A stretch of DNA of 64,000 nucleotides from a bacterium (GTDB lineage: Bacteria > Zhuqueibacterota > Zhuqueibacteria > Residuimicrobiales > Oceaniaggregativiventaceae): NCBI GenBank assembly GCA_029565675.1, contig JAKQNP010000008.1:310001-374000 (forward strand). Direction: 5' to 3'. Below, piece by piece: positions 1 through 8,401 of the stretch. Position 1 is the stretch's first letter, and every line of letters starts with the position of its first letter. The position numbers and the translations under genes are program-made. The notes below the pieces were generated by a model that made no database searches, had not been told where the DNA came from, and saw only the letters and a program-made list of their open reading frames with translations.

Positions 1-276
1 ATGGTTAAAACCAGCGGCGCTTCCCATTTGTCGCCGCGCGGCTTGGGATGGGTGGTCAAGCAAGGGACCTCATGGGTTGGCGGTGATCTTTTCCCGGATG
101 GCGGTTACGGCCATACCGGTTATACCGGCACATCGCTGTGGATCGATCCCACGAGCGAAACAGCTGTCATCGTTCTGACCAATCGCGTCCATCCGCAGGA
201 TGATGGATCTGTGGATTGGCTGCGATCATCGATTGCGAATATTGTTGCCGCAGCGATTGTACCATTCGATTTTTAA
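1..276 (+). CDS. C-terminal fragment of a beta-lactamase-family serine hydrolase
   Basis: Only the last ~91 codons are inside the window; the gene begins upstream, so the ATG at base 1 need not be its start. The motif HTGYTGTS, followed by a hydrophobic strand and VIVLTNRVHP, is the usual C-terminal arrangement of class C beta-lactamase / penicillin-binding-protein-4*-like hydrolases, where H-x-G stands in for the KTG box. The catalytic SxxK and YxN motifs would lie upstream and cannot be seen. It could be an esterase, a D-aminopeptidase or a cell-wall hydrolase. The next gene starts 61 bases downstream. Confidence 0.7.
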   Translation: MVKTSGASHLSPRGLGWVVKQGTSWVGGDLFPDGGYGHTGYTGTSLWIDPTSETAVIVLTNRVHPQDDGSVDWLRSSIANIVAAAIVPFDF

Positions 277-337
277 TGAACCATCCCAGCAGCAGCCCTA
301 ATTCGCACCGCTTTGCGCAAGCAATGGAAAGAGCAAA

Positions 338-718
338 ATGAAAAAGAACAACAAAGAAATCCATGTTGTCGGCGATCGCGTGCTCATCGTGCCGGATATG
401 GGAGAAGATCGCACCAATGTTGGCCTCTATCTGCCGAAATGGGCGCTTGAAAAAGAGACTGTGCAAGGCGGCCGAATCGTGGAGGTTGGTCCAGGAACGC
501 CTTTGCCGGCGCCGACCGACATCGAAGAAGAACCCTGGAAAGAAAAAAAACACGACAAGAACTATATTCCGCTGCAAGCGAAAATCGGCGACTATGTTCT
601 GTTCTTGCGCAAAGCTGCCATTGAAATCCGTCTGGATGACCATCCCTTTCTGATTTGTCCCCAGGCGGCGCTGTTGGTTGTCATACGCGAATTGGCGAGC
701 GTGCAAGATAACTTTTAA
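338..718 (+). CDS. Divergent GroES/Cpn10-family protein
   Basis: 126 residues, against about 95 for housekeeping GroES. The Cpn10 fold is recognisable: GDRVLIVPD at the start, GRIVEVGPG in the middle and GDYVLFLRKAAIEI near the end. The mobile loop that binds GroEL (normally with a GGIVLP core) reads NVGLYLP. A charged insertion (EEEPWKEKKHDKNY) of about 12-15 residues sits in the roof region, and the C-terminus is extended. This extended type is, from memory, common in Bacteroidota and relatives as a second GroES-like protein away from groEL; no groEL is here. The start at 338 follows a GGAAAGAG ribosome site. Whether it works with GroEL is unknown. Confidence 0.75.
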   Translation: MKKNNKEIHVVGDRVLIVPDMGEDRTNVGLYLPKWALEKETVQGGRIVEVGPGTPLPAPTDIEEEPWKEKKHDKNYIPLQAKIGDYVLFLRKAAIEIRLDDHPFLICPQAALLVVIRELASVQDNF

Positions 719-781
719 TGATTTTGTATCGGTTATCGCTTGATTCGCGATTGTGATGAGGTGAAAGCGACCTGCCTGTTG

Positions 782-837
782 CCTGTCTGTGGATCAAGTC
801 ACTAAAGGGTGCCGGCAGTGTTTCGTCATCAGACAGG
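782..837. repeat. 8-bp inverted repeat upstream of the PdxJ-like gene
   Basis: CCTGTCTG (782-789) is the exact reverse complement of CAGACAGG (830-837), with 40 bases between. It lies about 110 bases before the PdxJ-like start, in the 230-base gap after the GroES-like gene. There is no T-run, so it is not an obvious terminator. It may be an mRNA leader structure or chance. Confidence 0.25.
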
Positions 838-948
838 AAACCTTTGTAAAGATCAATTGTCTTTGCAACTCGACACGAGATTTATTGGGTGCCGAGCAAA
901 TCCAAACGCCCGGCTGATCAAGGATTGAATCAAATAAAAGGATTGCGG

Positions 949-1662
949 ATGGCGAGAATATGTCTTTGTCTAAACGAGGTAGCCAGGTTGCGCGCCATGA
1001 ATCGCGGCAAGGAGCCCGATCCGGTGGCCGTGGCGATCGCAGCGGAAATTGCCGGTGTCGATGGAATTGTCGTGCATCTGAAGGAAGATCGCTCCGATAT
1101 TGTTGATCGCGATATTACCATCCTGAAAGAGGTTGTGCAAACGCATCTGAACGTGGCGATACCCCTGCAGCAAGACTTGGTCAAACGCACCATTCAGCTG
1201 CTGCCGGATATGGTGACTCTGTGTGCGCCCGCTGTCGAAGAGCCTGGTGCGCAAGAAACCCTGAATGTTGCCGAGCATTTGGAGTATCTTGAGGATGTGG
1301 TTTCAGAATTGCGGGCCAACACCATTGTCGTCTCTGCATTTATCGAGCCGGATACTCATCAACTCAAAGCAGCCGCAAGAGCCGGCGTCGACTATGTGCA
1401 GATCAGCACCAACCGGTTGGCTCAGGTTCAGGATCTAGCTGTTTTGCATGACCAGATTGAGCTGATCCGGTCTATCGCCATTGCGGCCAACAAGTTGGGG
1501 CTGGGTGTCTCAGCAGGTCGAGCGCTCACGTTTCAGACCATCCATGATTTGATCGAAATTCCCTATATCGAAGAGTACAATATTGGTAGAGCCGCAATTG
1601 CACGGGCCATCCTTTTGGGCATCGATCGCACCATCAAAGCTCTCAAATCGATCAAAGCCTGA
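949..1662 (+). CDS. PdxJ-like protein with substituted active site
   Basis: 237 residues, the normal length of pyridoxine 5'-phosphate synthase (PdxJ), and homologous from end to end: R19, GKEPDPV, AGVDGIVVHLKEDR, SAG and NIG are in the expected places. Aligned from memory with E. coli PdxJ, key residues differ: the N-terminal N-x-D-H becomes C7-L-N9-E10, Arg47 becomes K45, His52 becomes D50, catalytic Glu72 becomes A70, catalytic His193 becomes R191, and the GH of the phosphate site becomes G213-R214. Only His45 (H43) remains of the catalytic trio. A normal PdxJ reaction is therefore unlikely; a ligand-binding or changed-function paralogue is inferred. ATG 949, after AAAAGGAT, is preferred over the GTG 60 bases upstream because the family starts here. 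The HD gene follows after 47 bases. Confidence 0.8.
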   Translation: MARICLCLNEVARLRAMNRGKEPDPVAVAIAAEIAGVDGIVVHLKEDRSDIVDRDITILKEVVQTHLNVAIPLQQDLVKRTIQLLPDMVTLCAPAVEEPGAQETLNVAEHLEYLEDVVSELRANTIVVSAFIEPDTHQLKAAARAGVDYVQISTNRLAQVQDLAVLHDQIELIRSIAIAANKLGLGVSAGRALTFQTIHDLIEIPYIEEYNIGRAAIARAILLGIDRTIKALKSIKA

Positions 1663-1709
1663 ACCAAGAGTGACGGTCTTTGCCGAATTTTCGCCAGAGG
1701 AGATTGTTT

Positions 1710-2246
1710 ATGCAAGAGGAACTGATTGCCCGAGTTCCCGAGTTTGTTTCGATCAAAGACCAAAAGATGCGGCAAAAAGCGATTGCCTGTTGGCTGGAAG
1801 CCATGGCAATTGGGGGATGGGAAATCGATGATCTCGAAAAAATTCCATTTACGCTGCTGATCCCCAACACGCGCATCAGTTTTCTCGCCCATACCCGCGC
1901 TGTCACTCAGGTTGCTCTGCGCTCAGCGCAGGTCCTGCAGGACTTTTATGCCCGCGAATACACAATCGATTGGGATGCACTGACCGCTGGCGCTTTGTTG
2001 CACGATATTGGCAAGTTGCTCGAATATGAGCGTGTAAAAGGCGAGGTTGTTAAAAGCGAAAGCGGCAAATTGCTGCGCCATCCTTTTAGCGGCGCCGGTT
2101 TGGCTGTCAAGAATGAATTGCCGGATAAAGTCGTGCACATCGTGGCAACCCACGCCAAAGAAGGTGATTCCGGGTATCGCTGTCCCGAAGCGGTTATTGT
2201 CCATCATGCTGATTTTATGAATTTTGAACCGCTCAAGTCTCTTTAG
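1710..2246 (+). CDS. HD-domain (HDIG) phosphohydrolase family protein
   Basis: 178 residues. The metal-binding HD pattern is complete: H61, H98-D99 in LLHDIGK, H124 in RHPFSG, H148 in ATHAKEG and HHADF near the end. HD proteins of this size are metal-dependent phosphohydrolases acting on nucleotides or related phosphates; the substrate cannot be told. There is no receiver or other partner domain, and no signal peptide, so it is cytoplasmic. ATG 1710 is chosen because AGAGGAG lies 7 bases upstream; an in-frame TTG at 1680 is less likely. It sits between the PdxJ-like gene (47 bases) and tryptophanase (73 bases), probably in one transcript. Confidence 0.8.
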   Translation: MQEELIARVPEFVSIKDQKMRQKAIACWLEAMAIGGWEIDDLEKIPFTLLIPNTRISFLAHTRAVTQVALRSAQVLQDFYAREYTIDWDALTAGALLHDIGKLLEYERVKGEVVKSESGKLLRHPFSGAGLAVKNELPDKVVHIVATHAKEGDSGYRCPEAVIVHHADFMNFEPLKSL

Positions 2247-2319
2247 CTTTTAGCGCGGCGTCGATATCCTTCAGGTCCCCATGTACATCCCATAATCGAA
2301 AGCCCAAAGAGGGGTAGAA

Positions 2320-3696
2320 ATGGAATTTCCAGCTGAACCGTTTCGCATCAAGGTTGTCGAAAAAATCCAAAAAACCACTCGCGAGGAGCGCGTCGAACTC
2401 TTGCAACAGGCAGGCCTCAATCTTTTCAATTTGCCTGCGGAAAAGATTTATATCGATTTGCTGACCGACAGTGGCACTTCAGCCATGAGTGACAACCAAT
2501 GGGCAGGCATGATGGTGGGAGATGAATCCTATGCCGGCTGTAAAAATTTTTTTAATTTTGCAAGAGCGGTTCGCGACATTGTCGGTTTTTCCCATATCAT
2601 CCCAACTCATCAGGGCCGATCGGCCGAAAATCTGCTTTTCTCTGTGATTCTCAAAAAAGGCGATCTGGTGCCCAACAATACCCACTTCGACACCACTCGC
2701 GCCAATGTTCTGCACAATGAGGCAATTCCCCTAGATCTGGTGATCGATGAAGGACACGATCCAAATCTGGATCACCCCTTCAAAGGCAATATGGATGTTG
2801 ATAAACTCGAAAGATTGATCGCTGATAAAGGCAAAAAACGTATACCCCTGATCATGATGACGGTGACCAACAACAGCGGCGGTGGGCAGCCGGTCTCTAT
2901 GGCCAACCTTCGCCAAGTGCATCGGGTGGCGAAAAAGCATCGAATTCCTTTTTTTCTGGATGCCTGCCGGTTTGCAGAGAATTGTTTTTTCATCAAAGAA
3001 CGCGAGCCTGAATTCGCCAGCAAGAGTATTCCATCGATCGCTCGCGAAATGTTCTCCTATGCCGATGGCTGCACGATGAGCGCCAAGAAAGATGGACTGG
3101 TCAATATCGGTGGCTTTTTGGCGATGAACGACGACACTTGCTATCGCGCAGCAACCAATTTGCTGATCTTGTTGGAAGGTTTTCCCACCTATGGCGGACT
3201 GGCTGGACGCGATCTGGAAGCGATAGCGCGGGGATTACAGGAAGTTCTGGAAGAGGATTACCTCGCTTATCGCATCGGTCAGGTTCGTTACCTCGGCGAG
3301 TTGTTGAGCCGAAGCGGGGTGCCGATACTAAAACCGATCGGCGGCCATGCAGTCTATCTCAATGCCAGAGAATTTCTTCCGCATCTGCCACAGGCGCAAT
3401 TTCCTGCGCAAGCGTTGGCGGTTGCACTTTATCGCGAAGCCGGGATTCGAACGGTAGAGATCGGCAGTTTGATGTTCGGTGAAACCGATCCCAAAACCGG
3501 CAAAGAGAGCTATCCGGAGCTTGAATTGGTGCGGTTGGCCATTCCGCGAAGGGTCTATACCTCAATGCACATGCAATATGTGGCTGAATCGATCGCACAG
3601 CTTTATCGCCAACGCCAGTCGATCAAAGGTCTGCTGCTGGTGTATCAAGCGCCGCTCTTGCGCCATTTTACCGCCAGATTGTCGGAGGTGGAGTGA
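2320..3696 (+). CDS. tnaA: Tryptophanase (tryptophan indole-lyase)
   Basis: 458 residues, full length for the beta-eliminating lyase family (PLP fold type I). The PLP lysine is K257 in SAKKDG. DLLTDSGTSAMSD, IPTHQGR and HFDTTR are present. The two close relatives, tyrosine phenol-lyase and tryptophanase, differ at known substrate positions. Here the C-terminal part reads TVEIG, with isoleucine where tyrosine phenol-lyase has its arginine, and LRHFTARL, with H449 where that enzyme has phenylalanine. Both match tryptophanase, so the expected reaction is L-tryptophan to indole, pyruvate and ammonia. The stop overlaps the start of the HAD gene by 4 bases (GTGA), implying translational coupling. 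No TnaC-like leader peptide is visible in the 73-base upstream gap. Confidence 0.9.
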   Translation: MEFPAEPFRIKVVEKIQKTTREERVELLQQAGLNLFNLPAEKIYIDLLTDSGTSAMSDNQWAGMMVGDESYAGCKNFFNFARAVRDIVGFSHIIPTHQGRSAENLLFSVILKKGDLVPNNTHFDTTRANVLHNEAIPLDLVIDEGHDPNLDHPFKGNMDVDKLERLIADKGKKRIPLIMMTVTNNSGGGQPVSMANLRQVHRVAKKHRIPFFLDACRFAENCFFIKEREPEFASKSIPSIAREMFSYADGCTMSAKKDGLVNIGGFLAMNDDTCYRAATNLLILLEGFPTYGGLAGRDLEAIARGLQEVLEEDYLAYRIGQVRYLGELLSRSGVPILKPIGGHAVYLNAREFLPHLPQAQFPAQALAVALYREAGIRTVEIGSLMFGETDPKTGKESYPELELVRLAIPRRVYTSMHMQYVAESIAQLYRQRQSIKGLLLVYQAPLLRHFTARLSEVE

Positions 3697-4349
3697 AAAA
3701 AGCGCTTTTGTTTGATTGCGATGGTGTGGTCGCAACTACCTTTCCCTTTCATTTTGCCGCTTGGTGTGCGGTAATGCCGCCAGAGATCGAGATCGCGGAG
3801 GGGGTGGTCAAAAGGAATGAAGGCGCTCCCGCCTTTCGGATCGCCCAGGAGATCTATCGGGCAAACCATCTCGGCCTCGATGAAGCGCAAGCGCGGTTGT
3901 TTGCCGAGGCGAAAAACCGCTATTTTCGTCAGCATCATTCAGCTTCGATCTATCCGGAAATCGAACCCTTGCTCGACATCGCTGAAGCGATGTCGTGCCG
4001 CCATGGGTTGGTAACGGGCACCGTGCTGGAGAACCTCCGCAGTTTTATGCCGGAGGAACTTTTACAGCGGTTCCACTGTTTGGTTAAAGACAAGGATGTG
4101 GAACAGGGAAAACCGCATCCGCAGCCCTATCTGACCGCAGCCAATCGTTTGCAAATACCGGCAGCCGACTGTCTGGTGGTGGAAAATGCACCCCTGGGTA
4201 TCCAGAGCGCTTTGGCGGCACAAATGACCTGCGTCGCTTTGACCACCACCTTGCCGGCTGAAGAGTTGACGGGCGCCCATTTTATTTTTGCCGATCATGG
4301 TGAACTTTTAGCCCGCTTGCCAGATCTGCTCGCCGGTGCTGCCATCTGA
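3693..4349 (+). CDS. HAD-superfamily hydrolase, beta-phosphoglucomutase-like
   Basis: 218 residues. HAD motif I is FDCDGVV (D8, D10), motif II is in LVTGTV, motif III is the lysine of GKPHPQPYL, and motif IV is VVENAPLGI. A helical cap domain lies between residues 15 and 85. This is the subfamily of beta-phosphoglucomutase and phosphoglycolate phosphatase; the substrate is not predictable. The start is GTG overlapping the tryptophanase stop, with GGAGGTG just upstream. It is probably the last gene of the 949-4349 transcript. Confidence 0.85.
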   Translation: MKKALLFDCDGVVATTFPFHFAAWCAVMPPEIEIAEGVVKRNEGAPAFRIAQEIYRANHLGLDEAQARLFAEAKNRYFRQHHSASIYPEIEPLLDIAEAMSCRHGLVTGTVLENLRSFMPEELLQRFHCLVKDKDVEQGKPHPQPYLTAANRLQIPAADCLVVENAPLGIQSALAAQMTCVALTTTLPAEELTGAHFIFADHGELLARLPDLLAGAAI

Positions 4350-4502
4350 TCGCTGTAGCGGTGAAAAAAGTCTTGCTTGTTGCAATCGAGTTGCATAAAT
4401 TTTTAAAACAAGTTTTTGGAGAGCTGTGGGCATAATTTTTGTTACTCATTTTCACACCTCGATTTTCCCAATCACGGGGTGAAAAATGCCCGGCCTCCTC
4501 TG

Positions 4503-4539
4503 AAACCGAGTTGGAGATTATTGGGCTCGGTTTTTTTTT
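4503..4539 (+). terminator. Probable rho-independent terminator
   Basis: AAACCGAG (4503-4510) pairs with CTCGGTTT (4526-4533), with a 15-base loop, and a run of nine T spans 4531-4539. It lies 150 bases after the HAD gene and 90 bases before the next start. The large loop makes it weaker than a classic terminator. Confidence 0.45.
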
Positions 4540-4628
4540 GTGCTTGCCTGGTGAGAGGCTCCACCAAAGATAAAACGCGGGCAATGGCAATCGAGGCGGG
4601 CGGAACGCTTTTGCACAGGATAAAGAAA

Positions 4629-5834
4629 ATGAAACAAATGGCTTTGCCGGTTTTGGCCAGGGCAGTTGTCGGTTTTGGGCTTTTGTTATTTGCCTGCGCT
4701 GAGCGCGAGATGCCGCTGCAAAATTTTACAGCAGGAGCGCCGGTGCTGAGCGATTTGTCTATGCCGCAAATCTTCAATCCCAACCGCTACCACCCGATCA
4801 CCGTGCGCGTCGAACATCCCGCCGGCCCCAGGGCGGTCCATTCGGTCAAGTGCCGGGTTTTGCGCACCGCCGATGGTGTGGAAACAATGAATTTTTCACT
4901 GTATGACGACGGGGCAGCCGAACAGCCCCAGGACGGCGATGTGGTCGCTTTTGACGGGATTTTCAGCCAACAGCTTTTTTGGGACCAAAGCGTCGATTCA
5001 GAGCAACTGTATCGCTTTGTTTTTCAAGCGACTGATTCGGATGATTTGTCAAGTGATCCGCTCGAACAAACAGCGCGAACCGCTCGTCGTTCCGCACCGA
5101 TTCTGTTGGCCGTCACTTTGCCCGAAATGTTGCCGAGCGGTTTTGCCGGGCAGAAGTTATTGACCGCCGCCGTGGCCGATTCCAACGGCATTCAGGATGT
5201 GCAAAAGGTTGTGGTCAAGGGGTTGCTGCAAGAGGTGCAGGCGTTTTCCTGGACACTTAACGATCGCGGCGTTTTGGGCGATCTGACTGCGGGCGATGGT
5301 TTGTTCTCCCTCGCTGTTGACCGCAGCGCCGGCGCCGGATTGCAAGGCCCTTACCAGCTGCAGGTCGTTGCCGAAGATTTATCTGCTGCCCAGAGCCAAA
5401 TTTATGAAACCCAAATGTTGATCGAAAACCATCCGCCGACGATTTCAGAGGCTGTGGCGCCGGACTCGGTGCTTCGTCCCGCCCCCGGCATTTTCGATGT
5501 CTATCTCGTTACCGTCAAGGTGGATGATCCGCAAACCTTGGCTGATATCCAAACCGTTAAATTCAAATGGGTCAAACCGGACGGCAGTTATGCCAGCAGC
5601 GGCCCCTATTTCGAAATGTTTGACAACGGGCTGCCCTATGATCTGTCCCGCTGGGGGCAGGGCTATCGCGGCGACCAACTGGCAGGGGATGGGATTTTTT
5701 CAACGGTGGTGATTTTTGGCGCCCGCCCGGAGGATGAGCAGCCATTGCTGGGCAATTATACTCTGACCTTTCAAGCCGAAGATAAAGTAGGTCAATTGAG
5801 CAATGTCCTGAACGCGATAATCAAACTCAAGTGA
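4629..5834 (+). CDS. Secreted lipoprotein with three Ig-like/choice-of-anchor repeats
   Basis: 401 residues from ATG 4629. This start is preferred to upstream in-frame codons because it gives a lipoprotein signal (MKQMALPVLARAVVGFGLLL then FAC, lipidated Cys) and has AGGA at the right distance. The mature part holds three units, each with a strand-rich stretch and a loop of the type DDG/DRG/DNG followed by an AGDGIFS-like motif (AFDGIFS, AGDGLFS, AGDGIFS), as in extracellular bacterial Ig-like domains. No enzyme motif is visible. The stop overlaps the next gene's GTG by 4 bases, so the two are coupled. It likely sits on the cell surface with the following propeller protein. Function unknown. 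Confidence 0.75.
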   Translation: MKQMALPVLARAVVGFGLLLFACAEREMPLQNFTAGAPVLSDLSMPQIFNPNRYHPITVRVEHPAGPRAVHSVKCRVLRTADGVETMNFSLYDDGAAEQPQDGDVVAFDGIFSQQLFWDQSVDSEQLYRFVFQATDSDDLSSDPLEQTARTARRSAPILLAVTLPEMLPSGFAGQKLLTAAVADSNGIQDVQKVVVKGLLQEVQAFSWTLNDRGVLGDLTAGDGLFSLAVDRSAGAGLQGPYQLQVVAEDLSAAQSQIYETQMLIENHPPTISEAVAPDSVLRPAPGIFDVYLVTVKVDDPQTLADIQTVKFKWVKPDGSYASSGPYFEMFDNGLPYDLSRWGQGYRGDQLAGDGIFSTVVIFGARPEDEQPLLGNYTLTFQAEDKVGQLSNVLNAIIKLK

Positions 5835-7279
5835 TGGAACGATCGATGCGAAATCGAATTTCAATACTATGGCTGCTCTGTGGTTTTGCTCTGGTGACCG
5901 CCAAACCGATTCATTTCTACCAGGTGGGAGAAACGACCCCACCCAAGCCAGGTTTGGCCGGCAATGGCATTACCGACATTCGTGCCAACTCAACCCATCT
6001 CTGGTTCGGTACAGGCCACGGCTTGAGCCGAACAGCCAATTCTGGAGATTCTTTTGCGAGCTTTGACCAGAAGCACGGACTAGGCCGAGGCAGCATCTCC
6101 GCTCTATGGGTGTCTGGCGATACAGTCTGGGTTGCCACTGCCGATGATACTCTGACTGCCGTCAGCGACAGTTATCTGGATATGGGAACAGGCTTAAGCG
6201 TATCCGTCGACAATGGACAGACCTGGGAACATTATCCACAGCCGGGTGTCACACCCATACAAAACTTGACTTATGATATTGCCGTTTTCCGCAACACCCT
6301 CTGGATCGTCAGCTGGGGGGGCGGTATATGCAAATCCAGCGATTGGGGAGAGACCTGGCAAGAGGCTGCGCCGGACTCGATGCTGTTCAATCCAGGCGCA
6401 CGGCTCAACCATCGCGGATTTTCTGCTGTGGCCACCGAGGATGCCATTTGGATAGGCACCGCCGAAGGGATCAACCGATCGCGCGACAATGGTTTGACCT
6501 GGGCACATTTTACCCATACCAATCAACAACAGCCGATTTCGGGCAATTTTGTCGTTGCTTTGGCTTATCAAAAAACCGCTGACCGGCGGATTATCTGGGC
6601 GGCGACGTGGAAAGCCGAAGGTGAAAGTGAAACCTATGCAGTATCAAAAAGCGAGGACGACGGTCTGTCCTGGCAGATCACCCTGCAAGACGAAAAAGCC
6701 CACAATTTTGCTTTTGATGATTCGGTGGTCTATGTGGCGGCCGACAACGGCTTGTTCAAGTCGATCGACTATGGTCAGACTTGGTATCGGTTTCCGGAGA
6801 TTATCGACCAGCAGAGCGGCGAGCGCATCTATAGCCGCGACATGTATTCAGCTTTTGCGCGCGACAATGAACTTTGGGCGGGCACGGCTGACGGTCTGGC
6901 GCGCACAATCAACAACGGCTATACCTGGAAAATCTTTCGCGCTTTTAATCCAGCCGGTGTCGATGACCAACCGCGAACTTTTGCCTACCCCAACCCGTTT
7001 TCTCCTTTTCGCCACAATGTTTTGGGTGAAGATGGGTATGTGAGAATCCAATACAACGCGCTGCGCTTTACTCGATCGACCATCCGCATCTATGACTTTG
7101 CCATGGATTTGGTCCGCACCCTGGTGCAAGGCGAACCGGTTGTCGGGCCCGGTGATTTTACCGAGGTGTGGAACGGCCGCAACGACTATGGCGATGCCGT
7201 AGCCAATGGCGTCTACTTTTACAGCGTCGAACTCGAAGGCGACGGGACCTATTGGGGCAAGATCATCATCCTCAACTAG
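5831..7279 (+). CDS. Secreted seven-bladed beta-propeller protein with FlgD-like C-terminal domain
   Basis: 482 residues. An N-terminal signal peptide (RISILWLLCGFALVTA) is followed by about seven propeller blades, most with a pattern of the type LWxGTxxGLxRSxDxGxTW (e.g. WIGTAEGINRSRDNGLTWAH), i.e. Asp-box/two-component-regulator propeller units. The last ~95 residues, beginning YPNPFSP and ending with VANGVYFYSVE and GKIIILN, are a FlgD-like Ig domain of the kind that ends many secreted proteins in T9SS-bearing and related phyla. Translation may start at GTG 5831 (overlapping the previous stop), ATG 5834 or ATG 5846. Two PorV-like genes follow. A surface adhesin or sensor role is possible; no catalytic signature is seen. 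Confidence 0.8.
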   Translation: MMERSMRNRISILWLLCGFALVTAKPIHFYQVGETTPPKPGLAGNGITDIRANSTHLWFGTGHGLSRTANSGDSFASFDQKHGLGRGSISALWVSGDTVWVATADDTLTAVSDSYLDMGTGLSVSVDNGQTWEHYPQPGVTPIQNLTYDIAVFRNTLWIVSWGGGICKSSDWGETWQEAAPDSMLFNPGARLNHRGFSAVATEDAIWIGTAEGINRSRDNGLTWAHFTHTNQQQPISGNFVVALAYQKTADRRIIWAATWKAEGESETYAVSKSEDDGLSWQITLQDEKAHNFAFDDSVVYVAADNGLFKSIDYGQTWYRFPEIIDQQSGERIYSRDMYSAFARDNELWAGTADGLARTINNGYTWKIFRAFNPAGVDDQPRTFAYPNPFSPFRHNVLGEDGYVRIQYNALRFTRSTIRIYDFAMDLVRTLVQGEPVVGPGDFTEVWNGRNDYGDAVANGVYFYSVELEGDGTYWGKIIILN

Positions 7280-7294
7280 TGGAATGGAAAGACT

Positions 7295-8263
7295 ATGAGA
7301 AAAAGTTGGCTCGTCGTGCTGAGTGCGGTGATGATTTCCACGGCTTTTGCCGAAACGGGTGACGGCGGCTATGCAGGAGCATTCCTGCGGATGGGAGTCG
7401 GAGCACGCGCAAAAGCCATGGGTGACGCGCTGACCGCGCTGCCGTCGGGAGCTGCCAGCGGAATCTACAATCCCGCTCTGCTCCCGCATCTGAAAAATCG
7501 CGAAGTTCAGGTCTCCTTTGCTTTTTTACCCCTTGATCGCAATCTCGATTTCGTCGGCTACGCGCAGCCGCTGCATGCCGAATCCGACAGCAGCAGCGAA
7601 CGCCCAATCAGCGCAGGTTTTGCCCTGGCCTGGATTCATGCCGGTGTCGACGAGATCGACGGCCGTGACTTTTCCGGCAATCGAATCGGCACCTTTTCCA
7701 ATTCTGAGCACGCCTTCGTTCTTTCTTTTGCCATTAACCCGTTACCCTGGGTCTCCGTTGGCCTGAATGGCAAAGTCGTTTACAACCGATTTCCCCATCT
7801 GGGACGCGATGATGAAGCTGTCTCTGCTCAGGGTTTCGGCCTTGACATCGGTGCCTTTGCCAATCCCCTGCCTGGCTTGATGGTGGGCGCGGTTTTGCAC
7901 GACAATTTGTCGAAATACACCTGGAACACCGACAAGGTATGGGACAAAGGAACGAGCACAATCGATGAATTTCCCAAAATTTCGCGCTTCGCCGTAGCCT
8001 ATCGCATTCCGCAACAATGGTTGCTTTTGGCGCTCGATGTGGAAGACAGCCAATTGCAGAACCCTCGCTACCACGGGGGCATCGAATTATCTGCAAAAGA
8101 GCTGGGGGCCTTGCGGATGGGTTTGGACGACGACAAGCTTACTTTTGGCCTCGGATTTCAAGTAGACCTGTTCGGCAAGCAAACCCGCCTCGATTATGCA
8201 TTTGTGGCGGGTGGCGCTGCGCCGCATGCTGACCATATTTTTAGCTGGGCTTTTGTGTTTTAA
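7295..8263 (+). CDS. PorV/PorQ-family outer-membrane beta-barrel protein
   Basis: 322 residues with a signal peptide cut after AFA. The start of the mature chain, FLRMGVGARAKAMGDALTAL followed by IYNPALL, is the signature of the PorV/PorQ (UPF0164) family, and the rest alternates like a beta-barrel and ends in an aromatic residue (WAFVF). In type IX secretion PorV carries cargo proteins to the attachment step. Members outside Bacteroidota are numerous and mostly unassigned. The gene lies 15 bases after the propeller gene, which carries a FlgD-like C-terminal domain, so a carrier-cargo pairing is a reasonable inference. Its stop codon lies inside a perfect palindrome. Confidence 0.8.
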   Translation: MRKSWLVVLSAVMISTAFAETGDGGYAGAFLRMGVGARAKAMGDALTALPSGAASGIYNPALLPHLKNREVQVSFAFLPLDRNLDFVGYAQPLHAESDSSSERPISAGFALAWIHAGVDEIDGRDFSGNRIGTFSNSEHAFVLSFAINPLPWVSVGLNGKVVYNRFPHLGRDDEAVSAQGFGLDIGAFANPLPGLMVGAVLHDNLSKYTWNTDKVWDKGTSTIDEFPKISRFAVAYRIPQQWLLLALDVEDSQLQNPRYHGGIELSAKELGALRMGLDDDKLTFGLGFQVDLFGKQTRLDYAFVAGGAAPHADHIFSWAFVF

Positions 8264-8272
8264 ACACAAAAG
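8250..8272. repeat. Perfect 23-base palindrome across a stop codon
   Basis: CTTTTGTGTTT (8250-8260) and AAACACAAAAG (8262-8272) are exact reverse complements around a single T. The TAA stop of the PorV-like gene (8261-8263) is at the centre. With no loop it is a poor terminator; it could be a protein-binding dyad or a weak mRNA 3'-end structure. Confidence 0.35.
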
Positions 8273-8401
8273 TCGACTCCATCGATAACCCGCGGCACAG
8301 GGTGCGGAACAGAAATTTTCTATTTTTGAATGGCTGAATTGAAAAAACAACAGTGTTCGAAAGTTCAGCGTTGAATGGTTACCCGAATCGGAGAGTGCGG
8401 G

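Noticed and set aside
889-948. GTG start for the PdxJ-like protein
   Set aside because: The extra 20 residues do not align with PdxJ; ATG 949 has a ribosome site and gives the family's length.
2247-2319. TnaC-like leader peptide before tryptophanase
   Set aside because: The gap is only 73 bases and contains no small ORF with a Trp codon in a suitable place.
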